Source: Phocaeicola abscessus CCUG 55929 (lineage in GTDB: Bacteria > Bacteroidota > Bacteroidia > Bacteroidales > Bacteroidaceae). From it: a stretch of 64,000 nt of DNA. The notes below the pieces were generated by a model. The model searched no databases and was not told the origin of the DNA. It was given only the letters and a program-made list of their open reading frames with translations. The stretch spans positions 306,031 through 370,030 of the forward strand of contig NZ_HE997184.1 of the NCBI RefSeq assembly GCF_000312445.1, read 5' to 3'. Shown here piece after piece: positions 17,315-25,890 of this stretch. Made by a program: the position numbers and the translations under genes. Position 1 is the first letter of the stretch, and each line of letters begins with the position of its first letter.

Positions 17315-18324
17315 TAAAAGCAGTTTTATTAGAATTAACCCCCAATAGTCGATTCCATTTTGGCAAAGCATCGATTGATGCGAATACAGCCCTCGCGGAT
17401 ACAGATGAATTTTTACATTCTGATGTCTTGTTTTCTGCTTTGGTAAACAATTTAGCACAAGCAAAGGATAAAGCATTTGTAGATGAATTTCTAGCATACT
17501 TCAAAAGCGGAGCCATAAAAATTTCTTCGGGATTCTATTGTATTAAGGATGGTGATAACTACGAATATTTATTACCCAAGCCGGTAACTGCAACAAACTT
17601 CATTAAAGAGTATTCAATGATTAAGGCAGTGAAAAAAATACAATTCATACCAACAGCATTGTGGGACGTAAGTCCTGAAAATTGGTTTAATGGTAGTTGT
17701 ATAGAAACAAAACGAGCATTACTGCCAAAGAAGAACGGGCTTGAGCGTATTGAAAATCTTTATACAAAAGAAATTGTGCCTAACCTTGTAAAACACAAAC
17801 CAGATGATAATGCCAAAGGCCCTTTTTCTATAGCTGTAATTCAAATACCCAAAATCAACAATGGCATAAGCATTCATTTTTACTTTTTATATGAAATCAA
17901 TGACAGCGTGCCTGAAAACATGAAGTCTGCATTTAAATATGCTGTAGATATGATAGCTTTTAATGGTTTAGGCGGAGAACGAAGTTCGGGATGTGGATTT
18001 GTAGAAAGAGTCAACTGGGATGGCCCTGAATTTCCTATTCCACATTTATCAACCGGTTTTACGACCAATTTAGGATTGCTAATACCTGATAAAAATGAGT
18101 TTGATAATTGCTTATTCTATAAATTAATAACAAGAGGCGGACGAAAATCCAAAGAGATTGAACAGTTAAAAAGAGTAAGAATGATTTCGGAAGGCGCTAT
18201 TATTCATAACACGGGTCAGGAATTTGGAAGAACGGTTGCTCTTAGTACCGCTCATCTTAGATATGGTCAGCCGATTTGCATTAACATACCACAATTTTAC
18301 GGAGATGAAAGAACTGATAAATAA
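17311..18324 (+). CDS. csm4: Type III-A subunit Csm4
   Basis: Csm4 binds the crRNA 5' tag and contacts Cas10 at the base of the Csm complex. The 337-residue RAMP protein starts with AVLLELTPNSRFHFGK. It has a DEFLHSDVLFSALVN block and the glycine-rich loop GLGGERSSGCGF at about 218-230. It overlaps csm3 by 4 bases and csm5 by 20 bases. Nothing suggests damage. Confidence 0.9.
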   Translation: MIKAVLLELTPNSRFHFGKASIDANTALADTDEFLHSDVLFSALVNNLAQAKDKAFVDEFLAYFKSGAIKISSGFYCIKDGDNYEYLLPKPVTATNFIKEYSMIKAVKKIQFIPTALWDVSPENWFNGSCIETKRALLPKKNGLERIENLYTKEIVPNLVKHKPDDNAKGPFSIAVIQIPKINNGISIHFYFLYEINDSVPENMKSAFKYAVDMIAFNGLGGERSSGCGFVERVNWDGPEFPIPHLSTGFTTNLGLLIPDKNEFDNCLFYKLITRGGRKSKEIEQLKRVRMISEGAIIHNTGQEFGRTVALSTAHLRYGQPICINIPQFYGDERTDK

Positions 18325-19942
18325 ATACATTGGAGGTGTTCAAAAACATCGGCTTAAGATAGAAACATTAACCCCGGTTGCTATTCGGAATGGCGAAATA
18401 TTATCTCCATTAACCGATTATCATATAGAAGGCAACAGGCTTTACCTATTAGATACGGATAAACTGATGGTTGATATCGATCAAAATAACTGGTTAGACG
18501 ATTTTGAAAGTAAAGTCCTGGAATATAGTGGCAATCATAGTGGAGGAACAGAAACCAATGCAAAAAAGAAAAATCGTTTTATTGCCGACTTTCTGAAAGA
18601 GAAAGGAGCGTCTATAAAATCGTATCTAAAAGAAGAAAATGCAAGAAACTGTCAGCTAAAGTCGGAAGCTGAATGGGTGCAACTTCATAGTACGATAAAG
18701 ACTGAGAATAAGGCTTATATCCCGGGTTCTTCCATAAAAGGAGCTATTCGCACAGCGATTATGTATCAGTGGCTTACGGACACGGAAGAGGGGAAGGAAA
18801 AATTAGCAAGTTTTCTTGATACAAATAAAAAAGGCATTGAAAATTGGGCTGAGAGGATTAACAGGAAAACAAAGGGTAACAAAAATAATGCAAAAAAGAA
18901 GGATGAGATTACCAAAGAGCTGAAAAAAGAAGAAACGGAAAGGAAAGCTGAACTGCTGAAATTATTGCATGAGTTTGAAAAGGAAGTTGCGAATGTAGTT
19001 TTTGGTAAATTAGAAGGAGAGTATAATGCTTCCACATATTTTAAGATCTTAGATTCCAGAGTATTTGAAAATTCAGATTTGCGGATTTCCTCTCTTCAAA
19101 AGAAATACAGAAAGGATGAAGACCTTAAGAAGGAATTTACGACTTCTTTACAGGAATTTATCGATAAAGGAAAAGAAACAGTAATAGAAATTTCCGTTTC
19201 TAATTTGAGCCTCGATTGGAGAGAAAACAGAGGTTGTACGTATTTTGCAAAATGTATAAAAGAGAGAAAACAGCTCGACAAAGTATTTGAGGCGATAAAT
19301 AGTCTCAGTCGCGATTTTTTGGAGTTCGAAATTTGCAGGTTGAATGCTTTTAAGGAAAGCGAAAAATCTAAAACATCTTATTCCAAAGAGAATTTGGACA
19401 TTTATCATAATATGCTTGAAAACTTGTACAATCAACTTAAGGAAAATAATTTGAATAGTGCGATTACATGTATCGGTTTTGGTAAATCAATCTTTATGAA
19501 TACTGTATTATTGGTAATTAGGACAGAAAATTACGGTATTTTTACAAACATCGTCAAGGTACTGCATGCCAGTCATCCCAGAGCAGAACATTTTCCATTT
19601 AGTTATTATGCTACATCAATTGATTCACAAGATTATCCGTTAGGCTGGGTAAAAATTACAGATATAAATAAAGATGCTTATCAGCAAGAATATGACTTGC
19701 CTGATTTTAAACGAGCTAACTTGGAAAAGGATAGCATAATTCAAGGTGTATTATTAGAGCTAAATCCGATACCTAAGGTGCAAGTATCGATAGATGGGGA
19801 AAAGCAATATCTTAATGCCAATGGTTTATCAAAACTGAAAAAGGAAAGTGGTGTAATCCCCCAAATCGGAGCAACCTGTTCACTTCAGATTACAGCTATT
19901 AAAGAAGGTGAGATTAAAGACATTAAAATTATTGAGGTATGA
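18305..19942 (+). CDS. csm5: Type III-A subunit Csm5
   Basis: Csm5 caps the Csm3 filament and supports crRNA 3'-end maturation. The ATG at 18305 (MKELINKYIGG) is chosen because RAMP homology (HRLKIETLTPVAI) begins right after it. The in-frame ATG at 18224 lies deep inside csm4 and adds only meaningless sequence. The protein is about 545 residues, with YIPGSSIKGAIRTAI near 140 and a long Lys/Glu-rich insertion (about 165-225), making it longer than usual Csm5. The C-terminal region (about 475-545) resembles a short beta domain of unknown role. The stop overlaps the next gene by 4 bases. Confidence 0.88.
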   Translation: MKELINKYIGGVQKHRLKIETLTPVAIRNGEILSPLTDYHIEGNRLYLLDTDKLMVDIDQNNWLDDFESKVLEYSGNHSGGTETNAKKKNRFIADFLKEKGASIKSYLKEENARNCQLKSEAEWVQLHSTIKTENKAYIPGSSIKGAIRTAIMYQWLTDTEEGKEKLASFLDTNKKGIENWAERINRKTKGNKNNAKKKDEITKELKKEETERKAELLKLLHEFEKEVANVVFGKLEGEYNASTYFKILDSRVFENSDLRISSLQKKYRKDEDLKKEFTTSLQEFIDKGKETVIEISVSNLSLDWRENRGCTYFAKCIKERKQLDKVFEAINSLSRDFLEFEICRLNAFKESEKSKTSYSKENLDIYHNMLENLYNQLKENNLNSAITCIGFGKSIFMNTVLLVIRTENYGIFTNIVKVLHASHPRAEHFPFSYYATSIDSQDYPLGWVKITDINKDAYQQEYDLPDFKRANLEKDSIIQGVLLELNPIPKVQVSIDGEKQYLNANGLSKLKKESGVIPQIGATCSLQITAIKEGEIKDIKIIEV

Positions 19943-20886
19943 ATAAAGAAGAAGTGGTTCAAAATATAAAAGACAACTATAAGTATTTGGAGAAATCAAT
20001 AGTGAATCAACTGAATTTGAAAGTTGATAACCATTATTTGACAGCCGGTCATAACAGTGAAAAAATTTGGTTGAATTTATTCAGGCAAATCATACCGATG
20101 AAGTTCGCTATCAAACAAGGAGTTTTTCTGATTGATTCACAAGGAGAGGTTTCTAAAGAAGTGGATATAGCTGTTTTTGATGAACAATACACACCTTATA
20201 TTTTCAACTATGGAAATATTCATTTTATACCAATCGAAGCGGTTGCCATAGTCGTACAATGTAAAAGTAAAAATATATCCGGGAAAAAGAATAAAGAAAA
20301 TCTTACCAGCTGGGTTGATAGTATAAAAAAATTAAAGACAAGTTCAAATGCCATTGCTCGTATGGCGATGAATATAGCTATTTCAGCTCCTGCAACTCAG
20401 AAAGAAACTACACCTATTAAAATATTATGTGCTCATAAGAAATGTGCAGATAAAGATGGCGAGCCTATGTTTGGCTTTGATATTGCAATCTTTCCAGAAT
20501 CGAGGAGGCAGACGAAAAAGAATGATAATCAAGAAAAAACTTCAACATTAAGAGTTTCCTTTTCAAAAAGAATAGACAATTTATATAAAGCATATTACTA
20601 TTTCAATCAGCCTCAAGCTGTTTTTAAAGATTTTGCTCTGTATCAAAAGGAGAAAAAAGAAGAAATAGAAATAGAAAAAGAGATAGATAAAAAAAAGAGA
20701 TTAGATGCTGATTTGAAGTGTTTTGAGGAGCTAAATAAACATTCTTTAGAAGGGTATGAGGTAAAAGACACCCCCATTCTTTCACTTATTTTCCAACTCA
20801 ATCAACTATTGATGTTGATTAATAATCCTATGCTATTTCCACATCAGGCTTATGTTGACGGATTTAATGAGAAGAATAAAGTATGA
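19939..20886 (+). CDS. DUF6602-like putative PD-(D/E)XK nuclease in the CRISPR operon
   Basis: A 315-residue protein resembling the DUF6602 family over residues 1-130. The layout suggests a restriction-endonuclease-like fold: a helix with Glu41 (HNSEKIW), an Asp in a strand (VDIAVFD, Asp76), then [14 protein letters not shown], with Glu100 and the Q-x-K end Gln107-Lys109. Mrr-type nucleases also use D...QxK, so an active nuclease is possible. Residues 235-265 form a charged coiled coil ([19 protein letters not shown]). The gene overlaps csm5 and cas1 by 4 bases each, so it is firmly in the operon, and it shares the AT-rich composition of csm genes. It is not a standard Cas protein. A role as an effector paired with the Csm complex is inference. 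Confidence 0.75.
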   Translation: MNKEEVVQNIKDNYKYLEKSIVNQLNLKVDNHYLTAGHNSEKIWLNLFRQIIPMKFAIKQGVFLIDSQGEVSKEVDIAVFDEQYTPYIFNYGNIHFIPIEAVAIVVQCKSKNISGKKNKENLTSWVDSIKKLKTSSNAIARMAMNIAISAPATQKETTPIKILCAHKKCADKDGEPMFGFDIAIFPESRRQTKKNDNQEKTSTLRVSFSKRIDNLYKAYYYFNQPQAVFKDFALYQKEKKEEIEIEKEIDKKKRLDADLKCFEELNKHSLEGYEVKDTPILSLIFQLNQLLMLINNPMLFPHQAYVDGFNEKNKV

Positions 20887-21899
20887 AAAGGACTTATTAT
20901 CTTTTTAATCCCGGTCGTTTGTCCCGCAAGGATAACACCTTGAAATTCGTGCCGATGGAGGATGACGGAAACGGTATCGAACGCGAAGGACAACCGAGGT
21001 ATATTCCGGTCGAAACGGTCGACCAGTTTTATGTGTTCGGTTCGCTCGATGCCAATAGCGCTTTGTATAATTTTCTCGGACAAAATGATATTGCTTTGCA
21101 CTTCTTCGATTATTACGAGAATTATACCGGATCGTTTATGCCGCGGGATACATTACTCTCGGGGCGGATGATTTTGGCACAGACCAAAGCCTTTCAGGAT
21201 AAAAAACGGCGCATGGCAATCGCCCGGCAGTTTATTCACGGAGCGGCCTATAACATGCAGAAAAACCTGCAGTATTACAACCGGCGGGGAAAAGATATGG
21301 AAGTTTTATTAGAACAGATAAAAATCTATGCCGATGGTATTGAGCAAGCATCTGCCCCCGACGAGCTGATGGGCATCGAGGGAAACATCCGTCAGGTTTA
21401 TTACGATGCGTTTGATCTTATACTCAACGATTTTGAGATGGGAGGTCGTACTAAACAACCACCCCGGAACGAAGTGAATGCCTTGATCTCATTCGGAAAT
21501 ATGATGTGCTATTCACAGTGCCTACGTGCCATTCATCAAACGCAACTCAATCCTACGGTCAGCTATCTGCACACACCCGGCGAGCGGCGCTATTCTCTGG
21601 CATTGGATATCTCCGAAATCTTTAAACCGATTCTTGTCGACAGGGTTATTTTCAAACTTCTTAATAAGAAAGAGATACAGGAACGTCATTTCGACAAGCG
21701 ATTGAACAGTTGTCTGTTGAATCCTTCGGGGAAGAAGATTTTTGTAAAAGCGATGGAGGAACGTTTTAATGAGACGATTAAGCATCGGTCGCTTAATCGC
21801 AACGTAAGTTACAAACACCTTATCAAGCTCGAATGCTATAAGTTGGCAAAACATCTGCTTGGGATGGAAGACTATAAACCGTTTAAAATGTACTGGTAA
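20883..21899 (+). CDS. cas1: CRISPR integrase Cas1
   Basis: Cas1 inserts new spacers at the leader end as a complex with Cas2. The 338-residue type I-B Cas1 keeps the metal residues Glu166 ([12 protein letters not shown]), His230 ([12 protein letters not shown]) and Asp242/Glu245 (LDISEIFKP). It overlaps the upstream gene by 4 bases and shares one base with cas2. Its composition (30 GC of 60 at 21181-21240) is GC-richer than csm genes (14 of 60 at 15241-15300), matching cas4. It is the only Cas1 in the window, so both interference modules should draw spacers from it. Confidence 0.96.
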   Translation: MKRTYYLFNPGRLSRKDNTLKFVPMEDDGNGIEREGQPRYIPVETVDQFYVFGSLDANSALYNFLGQNDIALHFFDYYENYTGSFMPRDTLLSGRMILAQTKAFQDKKRRMAIARQFIHGAAYNMQKNLQYYNRRGKDMEVLLEQIKIYADGIEQASAPDELMGIEGNIRQVYYDAFDLILNDFEMGGRTKQPPRNEVNALISFGNMMCYSQCLRAIHQTQLNPTVSYLHTPGERRYSLALDISEIFKPILVDRVIFKLLNKKEIQERHFDKRLNSCLLNPSGKKIFVKAMEERFNETIKHRSLNRNVSYKHLIKLECYKLAKHLLGMEDYKPFKMYW

Positions 21900-22162
21900 T
21901 GTATGTGATTCTGGTCTATGACTGCGGCGAGAAACGGGTTGGGAAAATGCTCAAGCTCTGTCGGAAATATCTGAATTGGATACAAAATTCGGTTTTTGAA
22001 GGCGAAATTACAGAAGTTAAATTAAAAGAGTTAACTTTGAAGGCTGAGAAAATAATGAACAGCGATGAAGACTCTCTGATTGTTTTTTCAAGTAGGACAG
22101 AAAAATTTTTAGAAAAACAGATTATCGGTAAAGAACGATGTACTACTGATATCTTTTTATAA
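21899..22162 (+). CDS. cas2: CRISPR adaptation protein Cas2
   Basis: Cas2 is the structural dimer that holds the two Cas1 dimers. The 87-residue protein starts [13 protein letters not shown], with the conserved Asp8 after the first strand, and has the usual ferredoxin-like size. The first 60 bases hold 30 GC, but 22021-22080 hold 20 of 60, so composition drops within the gene. The stop lies 209 bases before the first repeat. There is no other gene between cas2 and the array. Confidence 0.93.
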   Translation: MYVILVYDCGEKRVGKMLKLCRKYLNWIQNSVFEGEITEVKLKELTLKAEKIMNSDEDSLIVFSSRTEKFLEKQIIGKERCTTDIFL

Positions 22163-22247
22163 CACGTTGTCGGTTGTCATTCTATATCAATAATAATCAC
22201 ACGTGAAAACATCGTAAGTTCTTTGACATATTGAAAATCAGACGATA

Positions 22248-22301
22248 AAAATGTTGTCGATACTCAATTTTTTTTATACTTTTGACCATCGACAACATTT
22301 T
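22248..22301 (+). promoter_or_regulatory. CRISPR leader: promoter inside a 14-bp inverted repeat
   Basis: Perfect 14-base arms lie at 22248-22261 (AAAATGTTGTCGAT) and 22288-22301 (ATCGACAACATTTT), with a 26-base loop. The loop holds TACTTTTG (22277-22284), an exact TAnnTTTG -7 box. The left arm holds TTG (22254-22256) 20 bases upstream as -33. Transcription should start near 22291, in the right arm, and read through the array. The arms therefore overlap the promoter as an operator would, or form an integration-host-factor-like bend site. Confidence 0.55.
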
Positions 22302-22371
22302 GAATAAAAAAGTTGATGACATCTTTTATTTATTAGCTGATTATCAGCATTATTTTTATTGTATTTAACGG

Positions 22372-25300
22372 CTTTTAATCGTACTTAGTAGAATTGAAAT
22401 GATGTTGCTGCCAGATTAGATAACAAAGGAGTAACTTTTAATCGTACTTAGTAGAATTGAAATATTTATCCGGAGAAGTATAGGCTGCTTTTCGATCGTC
22501 TTTTAATCGTACTTAGTAGAATTGAAATATTCTTCGGCAATATCGTTTAGCGTATTAAGCGATCTTTTAATCGTACTTAGTAGAATTGAAATTCGTTATT
22601 GATTATTATAAAAGTTGAACATCTTGTCTTTTAATCGTACTTAGTAGAATTGAAATACGAAAGGTATTGCTTTGCCTTTAGAAACGAAGCACTCTTTTAA
22701 TCGTACTTAGTAGAATTGAAATTTCCGTCCGCTTTCTTCATGCCCAAGAACGTGTAATCTTTTAATCGTACTTAGTAGAATTGAAATCTGCTACTGCAGT
22801 GACCACCGGAGTTGCCGGATTGCCTTTTAATCGTACTTAGTAGAATTGAAATACAAGGAGATGAAAGCAGCGGGGCAGGAGCCGATACCTTTTAATCGTA
22901 CTTAGTAGAATTGAAATTTAATGCCGAGATAGCTCAAATCAATAACTCAAGAAACTTTTAATCGTACTTAGTAGAATTGAAATTCAGTTAGGTTTTGCTG
23001 TTAATGGTGTATCTGACGCACTTTTAATCGTACTTAGTAGAATTGAAATAGGTACAGGTCGTTGTCAATGATACCGCATAAAATTCTTTTAATCGTACTT
23101 AGTAGAATTGAAATTCTGTAATTACGATTCTTACGGAGCTGGAAAAAGAACTTTTAATCGTACTTAGTAGAATTGAAATTCTGAATATAAGGATAGCAAG
23201 AAATTGTATACTAACTTTTAATCGTACTTAGTAGAATTGAAATTCGAGTTGCAACAGCTTTTTTATTGTCGTTGGACGGACTTTTAATCGTACTTAGTAG
23301 AATTGAAATGCAAATATATATTCGTTGTTTACATCATCAATGACCTTTTAATCGTACTTAGTAGAATTGAAATTGTCCACCAACAAACTCGATTACTAAA
23401 CTGGACAGCCTTTTAATCGTACTTAGTAGAATTGAAATTGAGTTGGCGGACAACGAGCCGGCGGCCGAAGTCTCTTTTAATCGTACTTAGTAGAATTGAA
23501 ATACCATTGACAAACTTATTTTATTCCTTTGTACTTCCTTTTAATCGTACTTAGTAGAATTGAAATGAGCAACAGCAACATCGAGATGGTACTCCGCACC
23601 GATACTTTTAATCGTACTTAGTAGAATTGAAATCAGGCAATAGGAAACTTTAACAAGCCGACAAAAGAACTTTTAATCGTACTTAGTAGAATTGAAATAT
23701 AGTTTGATTGATGTATCGGAAACGAAGATTGCAAACTTTTAATCGTACTTAGTAGAATTGAAATTTTTAGATGCCAGCCGTTCGAGTGTCCAGCCATGCT
23801 CTTTTAATCGTACTTAGTAGAATTGAAATTTTTAGATGCCAGCCGTTCGAGTGTCCAGCCATGCTTTTAATCGTACTTAGTAGAATTGAAATTGCGCAAA
23901 GCGTGGTTCTTTGTACGCAAGTATGGTCTTTTAATCGTACTTAGTAGAATTGAAATTAAAACACCACACCATCCTTTGAATTCGTTTGTAAGCCTTTTAA
24001 TCGTACTTAGTAGAATTGAAATTCGTGTAGTTTTTGAAGTGAATAATTTCGACTTCCTTTTAATCGTACTTAGTAGAATTGAAATTTGCTAGCAAATTTA
24101 GATCTAGACGCTATAGAGGACCTTTTAATCGTACTTAGTAGAATTGAAATATTAAAATGTTATACAGATATGGCAAGGTACATTAACTTTTAATCGTACT
24201 TAGTAGAATTGAAATACCATTAACTTAAGTCGGTGTGAATACGGTACCGTCTCTTTTAATCGTACTTAGTAGAATTGAAATATTTCATGCTGATTGAGTT
24301 TGAAGTTCTTTCTTACGCTTTTAATCGTACTTAGTAGAATTGAAATTAGGCATAAATATGGCCGATATGCTGGCGCTGCCAAACTTTTAATCGTACTTAG
24401 TAGAATTGAAATTTGTTCTCTTTTTTCCATTTGTGTATGAGCACCTCTCTTTTAATCGTACTTAGTAGAATTGAAATTTGAGTATGCAGGCTGGGGGTCT
24501 GTATCGCTATTGCCTTTTAATCGTACTTAGTAGAATTGAAATCCTTGCAAAACTGACACCATTCTCCGGGCATCTGGTCTTTTAATCGTACTTAGTAGAA
24601 TTGAAATACCGCAACGACGGCACGGTAGGCAGGCTGTATGGTCTTTTAATCGTACTTAGTAGAATTGAAATGCTTCTTCGCTGGAAGTTTATATTGTCGT
24701 ACGCCATCTTTTAATCGTACTTAGTAGAATTGAAATGTAGGGGAGATTGGCAGCTTGCGTATCATCTTCACCTTTTAATCGTACTTAGTAGAATTGAAAT
24801 CAATTAAATTATAAAAATTATGACAGACACAGGTCTTTTAATCGTACTTAGTAGAATTGAAATTCGATAGTTTCTTCTCGACTTCTTTTACGACTGTTAT
24901 CTTTTAATCGTACTTAGTAGAATTGAAATTTCCTTCCTGCCCTCCCACTTCATATCCACCGTTACTTTTAATCGTACTTAGTAGAATTGAAATGTCGTAA
25001 GCTTTAACTGTCGAATCGTTGCAAGCTTTCTTTTAATCGTACTTAGTAGAATTGAAATATTTTATGTTAAGACAGGGCTTGCAAATGGCTTTCTCTTTTA
25101 ATCGTACTTAGTAGAATTGAAATGTCGTAAGCTTTAACTGTCGAATCGTTGCAAGCTTTCTTTTAATCGTACTTAGTAGAATTGAAATCAGGTTACCGAT
25201 AAGACTGTATGAGTTGATGCCGGCTTTTAATCGTACTTAGTAGAATTGAAATGTTGAAGACACGTGTCATAAAGCTGGTAACAAAGCTTTTAATCGTACT

Positions 25301-25882
25301 TAGTAGAATTGAAATTTTTCTTATTTTCTTTTTCCTATCTCGACGCTTATACTTTTAATCGTACTTAGTAGAATTGAAATTGCACATTCTCCATTCATCT
25401 CGTTACGCTGCACGCCTTTTAATCGTACTTAGTAGAATTGAAATTCGGGTCGCAACCCGCATACTTATTTTGCCGAGTCTTTTAATCGTACTTAGTAGAA
25501 TTGAAATTCGATAATAAGTTTAAAGAAGTGCGCTTGTTTTGTCTTTTAATCGTACTTAGTAGAATTGAAATTATACTGTCATTATACAAGACAAGGGATG
25601 GTAACAACTTTTAATCGTACTTAGTAGAATTGAAATAATGCAGCAATTAAGCAATGAGATTTCGTTAAAAGTCCTTTTAATCGTACTTAGTAGAATTGAA
25701 ATGCCACTTCTATAAAGTCGCCAACCTCGATGGTTTCCCTTTTAATCGTACTTAGTAGAATTGAAATGCCCGCATAAGGCAGTTAATCTTCACGTCCTTA
25801 CTTTCTTTTAATCGTACTTAGTAGAATTGAAATCAAGAAACCTTTCAAAGATGCGAATGGCGTTGTCCAGACTTTTAATCGT
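22372..25882 (+). CRISPR. CRISPR array, 54 intact 29-nt repeats plus one truncated repeat
   Basis: The repeat begins CTTTTAATCG, continues TACTTAGTAG and ends AATTGAAAT (29 nt). It occurs 54 times between 22372 and 25833 with no mismatch noticed, at 63-67-base intervals (spacers 34-38 nt). A 55th repeat at 25872 keeps only its first 11 bases, marking the trailer end. The ATTGAAAT end gives the usual type I-B/III 8-nt handle and shows that transcription runs on the + strand from the leader at 22163-22371. Spacers at 23765 and 23830 are the same sequence, differing by two end bases. Those at 24994 and 25124 are identical. The array ends 8 bases before the stop codon of the convergent acyl-CoA synthetase gene, and no terminator is seen. 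Confidence 0.98.
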
Positions 25883-25890
25883 TGTAATAG

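Noticed and set aside
18224..18304. Longer N-terminus for csm5
   Set aside because: It lies inside csm4, and RAMP homology begins just after the ATG at 18305.
23886..24092. Open frame of 68 codons inside the CRISPR array
   Set aside because: It translates the repeats (recurring LLIVLSRIEI), not a protein.
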